Of a stretch of 64,000 nt of DNA, positions 55,518-64,000 are shown piece by piece; the stretch's first letter is position 1; each line of letters opens with the position of its first letter. Origin of the DNA: Odoribacter sp. (GTDB lineage Bacteria > Bacteroidota > Bacteroidia > Bacteroidales > Muribaculaceae); the NCBI GenBank assembly GCA_023663145.1, contig JAMPHZ010000010.1, positions 17,400 through 81,399 on the forward strand, read 5' to 3'. The translations under genes were made by a program, and so were the position numbers. Below the pieces are notes generated by a model. It made no database searches and had not been told where the DNA came from. It saw only the letters and a list, made by a program, of their open reading frames with translations.

Positions 55518-57272
55518 ATGTTGAAGAAATTTTTTATTTCTATGTTGGGCACAATAGCCGGACTGTGGGTTACGGTCCTTATCGGTGCTGTTGTGCTTGT
55601 CTCGATACTAAGTTCTATTGTGGCTTCGGATGCCACGACAACAATAATTAAAGATAAATCAATACTTTATCTGAATCTTGACGGTTCCATGCCTGAACGT
55701 GTGCAACCGGGTGACATATGGCAGGTGATCCAGGAAGGAGAGTCGGACGCTGCCGCACTTATTGACATAGTAGATGCTATTCATGCAGCTTCGGAAGATA
55801 GCCGCATCAAGGGTATATATATAAATGCAGGGAACTGGAGTGCCGGTTATGCCTCTTGTGAGGAAATCGTAGCTGCTCTGCGCGAGTTCCGCAAGTCCGG
55901 AAAATGGATATATGCTTACGGCGATAGTTATCTTCAGGGTGCTTATGCCTTGTCTGCGCAAGCTGACAGCGTTTTCCTCAATCCAATGGGTAGCGTAAGT
56001 GTGCATGGTGTCGCTTCGCAGACTCCGTTCTTTACTGGTCTGCTTGAGAAGTTGGGAGTTAAAATGCAGATTATTCGCGTAGGTACATATAAAAGCGCTG
56101 TCGAGCCCTTTTTTGCCAAGGAAATGAGTGAGGCTTCGCGCCTGCAGACTCAGCAGATGTGTGACTCACTGTGGACTTGGGCATCCGCTGTAATAGCCGG
56201 CGGCCGAAATGTCGGTACACAGTCAGTTATGAACTGGGCAGATTCAATGATGACATTTTGGGAGGCATCCCGTGTGGAAGAATCACAGGCTGTGAACTCT
56301 TTGCGTTACCGACGTAATGTGGAAGATATGATGCGGGGGAAGCTTGGACTCAAGGCCGATGATGAATTGCCGTTGGTAATACCGTCTGATTTCCTCGCGA
56401 CACAAAAGTCATTAAGCAAAGACAAAGACCATGTGGCTGTACTCTTTGCTGTGGGCGATATTGTGAATACAGGTGACGGAGGTATCGTGGGTGACAAGAT
56501 GACACCTGAGATTATAACATTGGCCGACGATGACCATGTCAAAGGCTTGGTGTTGCGTATCAATTCAGGAGGAGGAAGTGCATTTGCATCCGAGCAGATA
56601 TGGGAAGCCCTTGAATATTTCAAGAGCAAAGGCAAGCCATTTTATGTGTCAATGGGGGATGTTGCGGCATCAGGAGGGTATTATATAGCCTGCGGTGCCG
56701 ATTCAATATTTGCTGATCGTACGACCATTACAGGTTCAATCGGTGTGTTCGGTATGATTCCTGATCTGTCGGGACTCGTTACAGGTCATCTCGGTGTCAC
56801 ATTCTCAACAGTAGAGTCAAATCCCAATGCGATGCTTGTTTCAGGGGTAGAACCTCTTTCTCCGGCTCAGCGCGATGGCCTTCAGGCCGGAGTTGACCAG
56901 ATATATGAAACTTTCACAGCCCGTGTGGCACAGGGACGCGGAATGAATCAGGACTCTGTTAAATCCATAGCCGAAGGACGCGTGTGGATAGGAGGCCGGG
57001 CACTTGAACTTGGTCTTGTTGACTGTATCGGAGACTTGCGCTCAGCTATAGCAGCCGCTACATCACGTGCCGGGGTAGAAGCTCGTGATATCATTTATTA
57101 TCCTGAGGTTGATAATAATATATTGGTTGAGGTGTTACGTCAGGCACGAGGTAGTGTTCAGGTTGGAAATATTACCGTTGATGCTGCTACACGTCGTATG
57201 ATGCAACTTGTTGATTGGCTATCTAACGCTCCGGTGATGCAAGCCCGTATGCAACCTCTTGAATTCAGATAA
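55518..57272 (+). CDS. sppA: Signal peptide peptidase SppA (67K type)
   Basis: A 584-aa membrane-anchored Ser-Lys protease. An N-terminal helix lies at ~9-35. The first S49 repeat carries the catalytic Lys in RVGTYKSAVEPFF, and the second carries Ser in GDVAASGGYYIACGAD. The tandem-repeat length matches the E. coli-like form. It digests cleaved signal peptides in the envelope. lpxK follows after 17 nt. Confidence 0.95.
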   Translation: MLKKFFISMLGTIAGLWVTVLIGAVVLVSILSSIVASDATTTIIKDKSILYLNLDGSMPERVQPGDIWQVIQEGESDAAALIDIVDAIHAASEDSRIKGIYINAGNWSAGYASCEEIVAALREFRKSGKWIYAYGDSYLQGAYALSAQADSVFLNPMGSVSVHGVASQTPFFTGLLEKLGVKMQIIRVGTYKSAVEPFFAKEMSEASRLQTQQMCDSLWTWASAVIAGGRNVGTQSVMNWADSMMTFWEASRVEESQAVNSLRYRRNVEDMMRGKLGLKADDELPLVIPSDFLATQKSLSKDKDHVAVLFAVGDIVNTGDGGIVGDKMTPEIITLADDDHVKGLVLRINSGGGSAFASEQIWEALEYFKSKGKPFYVSMGDVAASGGYYIACGADSIFADRTTITGSIGVFGMIPDLSGLVTGHLGVTFSTVESNPNAMLVSGVEPLSPAQRDGLQAGVDQIYETFTARVAQGRGMNQDSVKSIAEGRVWIGGRALELGLVDCIGDLRSAIAAATSRAGVEARDIIYYPEVDNNILVEVLRQARGSVQVGNITVDAATRRMMQLVDWLSNAPVMQARMQPLEFR

Positions 57273-57289
57273 TATCCCATTTACCTGAT

Positions 57290-58378
57290 ATGAACTTCCG
57301 CACTGTATTCTCGAAACTTGTATTGCTGCCATGCTCAAAAGTTTATGGCGCCGTGACATATGTGCGGAATAAATTGTTCGATTTCCATATACTGCCACAG
57401 CATGAGTTTAATGTTCCGATCATAGTGGTCGGAAATCTCGCTGTTGGCGGTACCGGTAAGACCCCTCATACCGAATATATAGTTGAGTCGTTGCGTCTCA
57501 ACTATCATGTGGCTGTACTGTCTCGCGGATATAAGCGACAGACTCGCGGTTTTGTGCTTGCCACGCCATATTCCAAGCCATCGGATATAGGTGATGAGGC
57601 TTATCAGATTTATCATAAATTCAACTGCATGGTGACGGTGGCGGTAGGTGAGGACCGCGTTAAGGCAATAAGGGAACTACTGCGTCTGAATCCGGATATT
57701 AACCTGATAGTACTTGACGATGCTTTCCAACATCGATATGTTAAACCTACTCTGGCAATTGTACTTACCGAGCATAATCATCCGCTGTATAATGACAAGA
57801 TGTTGCCTTACGGTCGCTTGCGTGAGAGTCTTCCTGGAATTAACCGTGCGGAAATGGTTATTGTGACAAAGTGTCCGCAGCAGATGAAGGATCTTGACTA
57901 CCGTTTGTTTATACGTAACCTCAAGCTGTTCCCCTATCAGCAGCTATTCTTTTCGCGGTATGCATATCAGGCCTTGGTTCCTCTTTTTCCGGATCAGACC
58001 ACGTCGGTGCCGTGTCTTGATTGGATGACTGCGACTGACTCAATACTTGCGGTGGCCGGTGTAAGCAATCCGCGCCCGTTCGTGCGCTATCTCAAGAGTT
58101 TCATGCCCCGCGTAAGGGTGAACATATTCAATGATCACCACAATTATACACGTCGTGATATGGGGCTGCTGCTCGAACGGTTCAATACAATGAAGGGAGT
58201 TAACAAAATACTTGTTACCACAGAGAAAGATGCAGTACGCATGGCTGCTAATCCGTATTTTCCTCCTGAGTTGCGCCCGTATGCATTTTATCTGCCGATC
58301 AAAGTGGAGTTTTCAACGCATGGTAACACAAGCTTTGAGGAAGCTATACGGCGCCATCTCAAGAGTGCGCTTAAATAA
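57290..58378 (+). CDS. lpxK: Tetraacyldisaccharide 4'-kinase LpxK
   Basis: A 362-aa lipid A kinase. The Walker A-like motif is VVGNLAVGGTGKTPHTEY, preceded by an N-terminal amphipathic segment, and VLDDAFQHRYVKP is the conserved DDGxQH-type motif. It phosphorylates the 4' position of the lipid A disaccharide at the inner membrane. It is positioned between sppA and the purine nucleoside phosphorylase gene. Confidence 0.95.
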   Translation: MNFRTVFSKLVLLPCSKVYGAVTYVRNKLFDFHILPQHEFNVPIIVVGNLAVGGTGKTPHTEYIVESLRLNYHVAVLSRGYKRQTRGFVLATPYSKPSDIGDEAYQIYHKFNCMVTVAVGEDRVKAIRELLRLNPDINLIVLDDAFQHRYVKPTLAIVLTEHNHPLYNDKMLPYGRLRESLPGINRAEMVIVTKCPQQMKDLDYRLFIRNLKLFPYQQLFFSRYAYQALVPLFPDQTTSVPCLDWMTATDSILAVAGVSNPRPFVRYLKSFMPRVRVNIFNDHHNYTRRDMGLLLERFNTMKGVNKILVTTEKDAVRMAANPYFPPELRPYAFYLPIKVEFSTHGNTSFEEAIRRHLKSALK

Positions 58379-58455
58379 AGGGCTCCGAATTCAATTCTGC
58401 AACTTTTGAGCCGCTGAATGTGTTAATTCATTACAAAAATCTAACATATAACCCA

Positions 58456-59271
58456 ATGCTTAATAAAATCAAAGAAACCGCCGCCTTTCTGAAAGGCCGC
58501 GTATCAGGCCAGATGCCTACAACTGCCATAATCCTTGGCACAGGTCTGGGCTCCCTTGTCGACTTTATCGACGAAAAGCAATATATTCCGTATTCTGAGA
58601 TCCCCAACTTTCCGGTTTCAACTGTGGAGGGCCACAGTGGCAACCTTATTTTTGGTACACTTGGCAATCGCCGTGTGATTGCCATGCAAGGTCGTTTCCA
58701 TTATTATGAGGGCTACGATATGAAACAGGTCACATTCCCTGTGCGTGTATTCAAGGCTCTTGGTGTTGATACTCTGTTTGTGTCAAACGCTGCAGGAGGC
58801 ATGAACAAGGAATTCCGCGTGGGTGACGTTATGATTATAACCGATCATATCAATCTATTCCCCGAAAATCCTTTGCGCGGCAAGAATTATTCAGAACTTG
58901 GTCCCCGTTTCCCGGCAATGACCGAGCCGTATGATCATAAATTGATTGCCGAAGCAGATAAAATCGCGGCCGAGCAGAACATGCGTGTGATGCATGGTGT
59001 GTATGTAGGTACAACCGGTCCTACGTTCGAGACACCGGCTGAATATGAATACTTCCGCATTATCGGTGGTGATGCCGTAGGCATGTCTACAGTACCCGAG
59101 GTAATTGTAGCCCGTCATGCTGATATGCGTGTGTTTGGTGTGTCAGTTATTACCGACCTCGGTGGCAAGGATATCACCGAAGTTCCCTCGCATGAAGAAG
59201 TGCAGCTCGCGGCCGAAAAAGCACAGCCCTACGTTGTAGCACTTATGCGCGAACTTGTTAACCGCTCCTGA
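58456..59271 (+). CDS. Purine nucleoside phosphorylase
   Basis: A 271-aa trimeric-type PNP starting at ATG 58456 (MLNKIKETAAFLKGR). The GTG at 58420 is an unlikely start. Motifs include ILGTGLGSLVD, VEGHSGNLIFG, MQGRFHYYEGYD, VSNAAGGMN and the MSTVPEVIVA segment with the purine-site residues. It converts inosine and guanosine to the free bases and ribose-1-P for salvage. A stable hairpin follows the stop. Confidence 0.95.
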   Translation: MLNKIKETAAFLKGRVSGQMPTTAIILGTGLGSLVDFIDEKQYIPYSEIPNFPVSTVEGHSGNLIFGTLGNRRVIAMQGRFHYYEGYDMKQVTFPVRVFKALGVDTLFVSNAAGGMNKEFRVGDVMIITDHINLFPENPLRGKNYSELGPRFPAMTEPYDHKLIAEADKIAAEQNMRVMHGVYVGTTGPTFETPAEYEYFRIIGGDAVGMSTVPEVIVARHADMRVFGVSVITDLGGKDITEVPSHEEVQLAAEKAQPYVVALMRELVNRS

Positions 59272-59290
59272 GTTACAATTAAAATAGTTT

Positions 59291-59321
59291 CCCCGCCCGC
59301 ATCATATAGTGGGCGGGGTTA
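59291..59321 (+). terminator. GC-rich hairpin between the PNP gene and thiL
   Basis: An 8-bp perfect stem (CCCCGCCC/GGGCGGGG) with a 12-nt loop, 19 nt after the PNP stop and 14 nt before the thiL ATG, followed by only TT. It could attenuate read-through into thiL. Confidence 0.55.
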
Positions 59322-59332
59322 TACAATATAAT

Positions 59333-60364
59333 ATGGCAGAAATATCATCATTAGGCGAATTTGGCCTTATCGACCGGCTAACTGAAAATTTAACCCATGT
59401 GAATCCATCCACTGTAAAAGGGGTGGGGGACGACGCCGCCGTGCTTCATTATCCTGACAGTGTTGATGAACTTGTCACTACTGATCTCCTGCTCGAAAAC
59501 GTTCATTTCGATCTTACTTACGTTCCGCTTAAGCACCTTGGTTACAAAAGCGCAGTGGTGAACTTCTCGGATATTTATGCCATGAATGGCACACCACGTC
59601 AAATCACAGTGTCACTTGGTATCTCCCGGCGTTTTACACTTGAGCATATAGAGGAACTTTATGCCGGAATCCGGCTTGCCTGCCTGCAATATGGAGTAGA
59701 CCTTGTGGGAGGTGATACATCAGCCTCGAATCAAGGGCTTGTGATATCTATCACCTGTATAGGAGATGTGGCTAAAGGTGAAGCAGTACTGCGCTCTGGT
59801 GCAAAGCCTACCGATCTTATATGTGTAAGCGGCGACCTTGGTGCGGCTTATATGGGTCTGCAGCTTCTTGAAAGGGAAAAAGTGGCGTCGGCCGGTCAAA
59901 AGGATTTCGTCCCTGATTTCGCCGGGAAGGAATATCTTGTGGAGCGACAGCTTAAACCTGAGGCGCGTCGTGACATCGTGCAGGCACTTGCCGCGGCCGG
60001 AATAAAGCCGACTGCTATGATGGATGTAAGTGACGGCCTTTCCAGTGAATTACTGCACATATGCAAGGCCTCTGATACAGGTTGCCGCGTATATGAAGAC
60101 CGCATTCCTATCGACTATCAGACGGCACTTATGGCTGAGGAGTTGAATATGAATCTTGTAACAGCAGCACTCAACGGCGGTGAAGATTATGAGTTGCTTT
60201 TTACTGTGCCGCTTGCCTGTCATGATCAGGTCAAACAAATGCAGCAGGTGCGTGTCATCGGTTACGTCACTGAGCCTTCAATGGGGTGCGCACTGGTTAC
60301 ACGGGACAATACGGAAATACCGCTAAAGGCTCAGGGATGGAATCCTCTTGCGGGAGAAGATTGA
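59333..60364 (+). CDS. thiL: Thiamine-monophosphate kinase ThiL
   Basis: A 343-aa kinase making thiamine diphosphate. Start at ATG 59333 (MAEISSLGEFGLIDRL); an earlier frame start overlaps the hairpin. Motifs are KGVGDDAAVLHY, TTDLLLENVHFDL, VNFSDIYAMNG and LVGGDTSASNQ. The lack of thi genes around it is usual for ThiL. Confidence 0.95.
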   Translation: MAEISSLGEFGLIDRLTENLTHVNPSTVKGVGDDAAVLHYPDSVDELVTTDLLLENVHFDLTYVPLKHLGYKSAVVNFSDIYAMNGTPRQITVSLGISRRFTLEHIEELYAGIRLACLQYGVDLVGGDTSASNQGLVISITCIGDVAKGEAVLRSGAKPTDLICVSGDLGAAYMGLQLLEREKVASAGQKDFVPDFAGKEYLVERQLKPEARRDIVQALAAAGIKPTAMMDVSDGLSSELLHICKASDTGCRVYEDRIPIDYQTALMAEELNMNLVTAALNGGEDYELLFTVPLACHDQVKQMQQVRVIGYVTEPSMGCALVTRDNTEIPLKAQGWNPLAGED

Positions 60365-60425
60365 CATTTTACGGTCCGTTTGCTTTTTTCATCCCATTTT
60401 TGACGTGTACTTCTTAAAAAAATCG

Positions 60426-60433
60426 TAACTTTG
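60426..60433 (+). promoter_or_regulatory. -7 promoter core of the nusB-coaE group
   Basis: TAACTTTG, 33 nt before the nusB ATG. A TTTG lies at 60399-60402, with a slightly long 23-bp spacing. Confidence 0.65.
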
Positions 60434-60466
60434 CCCCGGAAAAAACTCGAATAGAACATAAGCTTT

Positions 60467-61927
60467 ATGATAAATCGCATTTTAATCAGAATCAAGGTCG
60501 TTCAGATTCTTTACTCTTATCTGCTCTCCCGCAGCGAATTCAAGATTGATGCAGCCCCAGGCGGCACATCCCGTGACAGCCGCTTTGCATATGCGGTATA
60601 TCTCGATATGCTTATGCTGATACAGGAACTTTCAGGTTGCCGCACTAATAATCCTAACCGGGATTTTGTGGCCATTGATGCTGATAAGGCATTGCGTCTC
60701 AACCGAGTAGGGCGAGCCTTGGCTGATAATGTGCAACTTAAGGCCATTACATTCCGTGATGCATCTGATCTTACGCTTCTGAAGGAGGCTGCTTTACCGC
60801 TTTACACCAAAATTATAAACTCTTCGGTCTTCAAGGATTACAGCCGCAAGCGCTCGCGTACCCTTGATGATGATGTTCGCATGTGGACAGTGGTGCTTGA
60901 ATCAATAATATTAAAGGACCCCGATGTAACCGCAGCTCTTCGTCACAATCCTGACTTTTCGCTTACAGGTCTCCATCACGGTGTGATGATGGCTATCGAT
61001 ACACTTCGTTCATATAATGATGCACGAGCAATGTATCTCAAGGCACGCAATGACCTCCAGTCATCTCTTGATCATGCATACAAGTTGTATATGTCTTTAT
61101 TCGTGCTGATTGTGCAGCTTACTGATGAGCAGATTGATCGTATAGAGGCGGCTAAGGCCAAGTATCTGGCATCGGCTGAGGACCTTAACCCAAATATGCG
61201 TCTTGCCGAAAACCGGTTCGCAGAGTATCTTCGACGTAATCAGATAGTTGAGTCATTTGCCGAGGATAACAAATTCTCATGGGTCTCCTCCCCGGGCTTG
61301 CTTAAAAATTTGCTTGACTCGGTGCTTGCGTCAGATCTCTATAGAGATTATATAGCAAATCCAAATCCATCGTGGCAAGCTGATTGTGAATTCTGGCGAT
61401 CTGTATTGCGCAATATAGTTTTACCTTCCGATACTCTTGATGAAGCATTGGAAAGCCTGTCGATTTTCTGGAATGATGACCTTGCTACAGTAGGTACATT
61501 CGTCCTTAAGTCAATACGTCGCTTTGCCCAGGCCGGAGAGGAAGGTGCTGCTGATGTCGAGTTTCTACCTCCTTTTAAAGACGATGAAGACGCCGCTTTC
61601 GGTACAGCCCTTTTTACTTACGCTGTGGAAAATCGCGAGGATTATCGTGCCATGATAGATAATTTTATCAGTAGCGATTGGGATCCGGACCGTTTGGCCT
61701 TTATGGATATCGTTATTATGATTGCAGCTATTGCCGAAATAATGAATTTCCCCGCTATTCCGATACCTGTATCGCTGAACGAGTATATCGAGATTGCCAA
61801 TAATTATTCAACTCGTCGCTCCGGTTCATTTATAAATGGCATCCTTTATTCGGTGGTAAATAAACTCATTACCGATGGAAAGTTGTCAAAACCATTCAAT
61901 ACCGTAACGTCGGTGAAAGAAAAATAA
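60467..61927 (+). CDS. nusB: Transcription antitermination protein NusB, extended form
   Basis: A 486-aa protein. The C-terminal ~140 residues are the NusB fold (RLAFMDIVIMIAAIAEIMNF, SLNEYIEIANNYSTRRSGSF). Family members outside Bacteroidetes are ~140 aa, and many Bacteroides forms ~310 aa (recalled). Here the N-terminal extension is longer and seems duplicated: INSSVFKDY and WTVVLESIILKDPDVTAAL in the first part parallel LASDLYRDY and WRSVLRNIVLPSDTLDEAL in the second. NusB with NusE (S10) supports rRNA antitermination. yajC follows after 27 nt. Confidence 0.88.
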   Translation: MINRILIRIKVVQILYSYLLSRSEFKIDAAPGGTSRDSRFAYAVYLDMLMLIQELSGCRTNNPNRDFVAIDADKALRLNRVGRALADNVQLKAITFRDASDLTLLKEAALPLYTKIINSSVFKDYSRKRSRTLDDDVRMWTVVLESIILKDPDVTAALRHNPDFSLTGLHHGVMMAIDTLRSYNDARAMYLKARNDLQSSLDHAYKLYMSLFVLIVQLTDEQIDRIEAAKAKYLASAEDLNPNMRLAENRFAEYLRRNQIVESFAEDNKFSWVSSPGLLKNLLDSVLASDLYRDYIANPNPSWQADCEFWRSVLRNIVLPSDTLDEALESLSIFWNDDLATVGTFVLKSIRRFAQAGEEGAADVEFLPPFKDDEDAAFGTALFTYAVENREDYRAMIDNFISSDWDPDRLAFMDIVIMIAAIAEIMNFPAIPIPVSLNEYIEIANNYSTRRSGSFINGILYSVVNKLITDGKLSKPFNTVTSVKEK

Positions 61928-61954
61928 TAATCCCCCAATAATTCCCATAACCGT

Positions 61955-62287
61955 ATGAACATTCAGTTTATCCCTCTTCAGGATGCTGCCCAAGGTGGTG
62001 GTATGAGCGGTCTAATTATGATTGCCCTCCTGTTCGTAGTAATGTGGTTCTTCATGATCCGTCCTCAGCAGAAGCGCCAGAAAGAAATCCGTAAGTTCCG
62101 CGAGGCTCTCGCAAAAAACGATAAGATAGTTACCGCCGGAGGTATCTACGGCACTATCACAGATGTGAAAGAAAAATACTTTGTGGTTGAAATCACCAAA
62201 GGTGTTTCAATTTCAGTAGACAAGGGCTCTGTATATCCTGCCACTGCTGATTCAGCTCAAGATGCGCAACAGGATCTCAAGAAATAA
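61955..62287 (+). CDS. yajC: Preprotein translocase accessory subunit YajC
   Basis: A 110-aa single-pass membrane protein associated with SecDF. Helix at ~20-37 (LIMIALLFVVMWFFMIRPQQ) ends in the diagnostic RPQQKRQKE, followed by the TAGGIYGTITDV beta domain. Normal length. Confidence 0.95.
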   Translation: MNIQFIPLQDAAQGGGMSGLIMIALLFVVMWFFMIRPQQKRQKEIRKFREALAKNDKIVTAGGIYGTITDVKEKYFVVEITKGVSISVDKGSVYPATADSAQDAQQDLKK

Positions 62288-62307
62288 TTAACCGTATCCG
62301 GATTCAC

Positions 62308-63282
62308 ATGGCCGGTTTCAGGTCAACAATATCTAAAGTTATGGCTGCCCTGCGCTCAAGGCGTGGCCATAACTTTTTAGTATTCCTTGCATTTCTCGTT
62401 CTATCCACATTGTTGTGGTTTGTGATGGCGCTCAATGACGAGGAACAGTGCGATGTGCGCATGCCGCTTGTCTTGACCAATGTGCCTGATTCCGTAACAA
62501 TAATATCCACTCCACCTCAGGCAATAGCTGTGGGTTTGCGCACGCGTGGGTCGCAACGTCTGAAACTTGCCTGGAGCGGCGCTCCAAAAATCAATGTTGA
62601 TTTCAGGATATACAGATCAGGAAATGCATTGCACCTGTCGAATACAGATCTGAAGTCTCTTGCCCGTAATGCTGTAGACGGGGCTTCGATAATTCTTGTA
62701 TCACCCGATTCTCTCAATCTATTGTTTACAACCGGTAAGGGGACTGAGCTGCCGGTAATTGTCGATTACAGTGTTACAGCTGGTCCGAAATCTTCCCTCT
62801 CAGGATACCCCTTGTTATCTGTCGACTCGGTTAAAGTTTATTCACTAGAACCCTTGACGGCCAGGATTGAGGCTGTGGCTACAGAGCCTTTCCGTATGAC
62901 AGGCCTTAATGAATCCGTTACACGGCGTTTGGCCCTTGTCCCTCCTCCCGGCACACGGGTTGTACCCGATAGCGTTGACGTGACCTTCAATGTTGAGCCA
63001 CTGATACTGAAATCACGTATGGTAACAGTGGAGACCCAACATGTCCCCGAAGACCGCAGACTTATTACATTCCCGGCAAGAGTAGAAGTGATTTATATGA
63101 TATCACTCAGTGATTTCAAGAATAATCCGGATCCTCACATGAAAGTCGTGGCTGATTATTCGACCATAGACCATGCAAATCCCACTCGTAATATACGCCT
63201 TAAACTCATGGATGTATCTGCAAATTTGCAAAACGTTCATCTTGCGGCTGACAGCGCAGAGTATATAATAGAGCAGCTATGA
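62308..63282 (+). CDS. YbbR-like (CdaR-type) membrane-anchored protein
   Basis: A 324-aa protein with one N-terminal helix (~24-42, FLVFLAFLVLSTLLWFVMAL) and an extracytoplasmic region of repeated YbbR beta modules. In Firmicutes YbbR (CdaR) regulates the diadenylate cyclase CdaA; no such partner is adjacent here. Its stop overlaps the coaE ATG by 4 nt. Role in Bacteroidetes unknown. Confidence 0.85.
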   Translation: MAGFRSTISKVMAALRSRRGHNFLVFLAFLVLSTLLWFVMALNDEEQCDVRMPLVLTNVPDSVTIISTPPQAIAVGLRTRGSQRLKLAWSGAPKINVDFRIYRSGNALHLSNTDLKSLARNAVDGASIILVSPDSLNLLFTTGKGTELPVIVDYSVTAGPKSSLSGYPLLSVDSVKVYSLEPLTARIEAVATEPFRMTGLNESVTRRLALVPPPGTRVVPDSVDVTFNVEPLILKSRMVTVETQHVPEDRRLITFPARVEVIYMISLSDFKNNPDPHMKVVADYSTIDHANPTRNIRLKLMDVSANLQNVHLAADSAEYIIEQL

Positions 63283-63860
63283 CACCGCTTATCGCAATAA
63301 CCGGCGGCATTGGAGCAGGAAAGTCGGTTGTTTCCAGAGTACTCATGGCTATGGGCTATCCGGTATATGATTGTGACAGCCGTGCAAAAGCGATTATGGA
63401 TTCGTCGTCTGATATTCATGCCGCATTGATTTCCAGGATCCATCCCGAAGCTGTCGCACCCGACGGAACAATCAATCGCTCCCTAATTTCTGAAATTGTT
63501 TTCAATGATTCCGCTGCCCTTGAGCGCCTCAACACCATAGTGCATACAGCAGTTGTAAATGATGTGCGTGATTGGCAACAAAAACAAAACTCTACTTCGC
63601 TTGCTTTCGTGGAAACTGCTATATTATATAAGTGTGAATTATGGAAGCTCGTTTCAGAAGTCTGGGAAGTGCAAGCCCCCATGGAACTTCGGGTAAGGCG
63701 TGTTATGAGCCGTAACTCTCTTTCGAGAGAACAAGTATTGAGACGTATAAATTCTCAACCTCCGGCAACTCATCGGGTACAGGTAAGATATATATTAAAT
63801 GATGACTGTTCTCCGGTTCTCCCACGAATAAATGAACTTTTAAAAATAATTTCCGATTAA
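63279..63860 (+). CDS. coaE: Dephospho-CoA kinase
   Basis: A 193-aa P-loop kinase performing the last step of CoA synthesis. Walker A is ITGGIGAGKSVVSRVL and the CoA-site segment is PVYDCDSRAKAIM. It overlaps the YbbR-like gene by ATGA and is the last gene of the nusB transcript. Its final codons form part of the terminator stem. Confidence 0.95.
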   Translation: MTPLIAITGGIGAGKSVVSRVLMAMGYPVYDCDSRAKAIMDSSSDIHAALISRIHPEAVAPDGTINRSLISEIVFNDSAALERLNTIVHTAVVNDVRDWQQKQNSTSLAFVETAILYKCELWKLVSEVWEVQAPMELRVRRVMSRNSLSREQVLRRINSQPPATHRVQVRYILNDDCSPVLPRINELLKIISD

Positions 63861-63878
63861 ATCGGAAATTATTTTTTT
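63848..63878 (+). terminator. Terminator overlapping the coaE stop codon
   Basis: A perfect 10-bp stem (AATTTCCGAT/ATCGGAAATT) with a TAA loop, which is the coaE stop itself, then seven T residues. Confidence 0.85.
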
Positions 63879-64000
63879 GTCCATAAACAGTATCCAGGAT
63901 CTCAAAATAAAGGGCTAGTTTCCTTTAAAGCGCAAAAGGGGGGGGTAAATGAGCGGGAGGGAAGATTTGTAAAGCTTTGATATACAGGGTATGTTTTAAA

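Noticed and set aside
59309..59332. Earlier start of ThiL
   Set aside because: It begins inside the GC-rich hairpin; MAEISSLGEFGLIDRL at 59333 is the typical start.
1..64000. tRNA, rRNA, tmRNA or RNase P genes
   Set aside because: I looked through the intergenic stretches and found no CCA-ended cloverleaf, rRNA segment or conserved RNase P/tmRNA core.

Overview
The window is a chromosomal segment of a Bacteroidales bacterium, most likely a gut member near Muribaculaceae (inference). The sequence evidence is the repeated Bacteroidota-type promoter core TAnnTTTG in front of genes, the near absence of Shine-Dalgarno sites, a complete Na+-NQR operon, T9SS-like and BspA-like surface protein features, and a Bacteroidetes-style long NusB. 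Gene content is mostly core chromosome. One clearly accessory island lies at about 6.0-17.1 kb.

Layout. 1-2.9 kb: a truncated membrane protein gene, a leucine-rich-repeat surface protein and two decayed small ORFs. 3.1-5.8 kb (+): ruvX-def-ettA. 6.0-6.3 kb: a probable free-standing non-coding RNA with its own promoter and terminator. 6.4-17.1 kb: a type I restriction-modification locus (hsdR, a GIY-YIG/T5orf172-type gene, hsdM, hsdS), followed by three silent hsdS cassettes, a fic gene and a tyrosine recombinase gene. 17.4-22.8 kb (+): cvpA-sufBCDS. 22.9-29.3 kb (-): yicC, three nonulosonic (legionaminic-type) acid genes, obgE, prmC, recX. 29.6-36.6 kb (-): a small membrane protein, an outer-membrane barrel, and nqrABCDEF. 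36.7-38.7 kb (+): kup. 38.7-49.2 kb (-): a peptidoglycan-amino-sugar salvage block (SpoIID-like protein, AmpG-like permease, NamZ-like muramidase, D-lactate-dehydrogenase-like flavoprotein, MurT-like membrane protein, sugar kinase, MurQ, SGNH hydrolase). 49.3-55.3 kb (-): DUF4922 protein, glycosyltransferase, large amidase-like secreted protein, NlpC/P60 lipoprotein. 55.5-63.9 kb (+): sppA-lpxK-purine nucleoside phosphorylase-thiL, then nusB-yajC-ybbR-coaE.

The most interesting system is the type I R-M locus. Three pairs of perfect inverted repeats (42, 16 and 13 bp) link the expressed hsdS to oppositely oriented, start-less hsdS copies. In every pair the repeat is read in the same frame on both sides, so recombination would exchange target-recognition domains without breaking the protein. 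A tyrosine recombinase sits just outside the outer repeat. The arrangement predicts four HsdS proteins. The fic gene lies inside the outer invertible segment, behind three 15-bp direct repeats spaced exactly 21 bp apart. A second coherent module is the MurNAc salvage block: a D-2-hydroxyacid (D-lactate) dehydrogenase-like gene lies among namZ, murT-, murK- and murQ-like genes, and MurQ releases D-lactate, so the block may use both halves of MurNAc.

All assignments come from reading protein motifs, gene order and base patterns; no database search was run.
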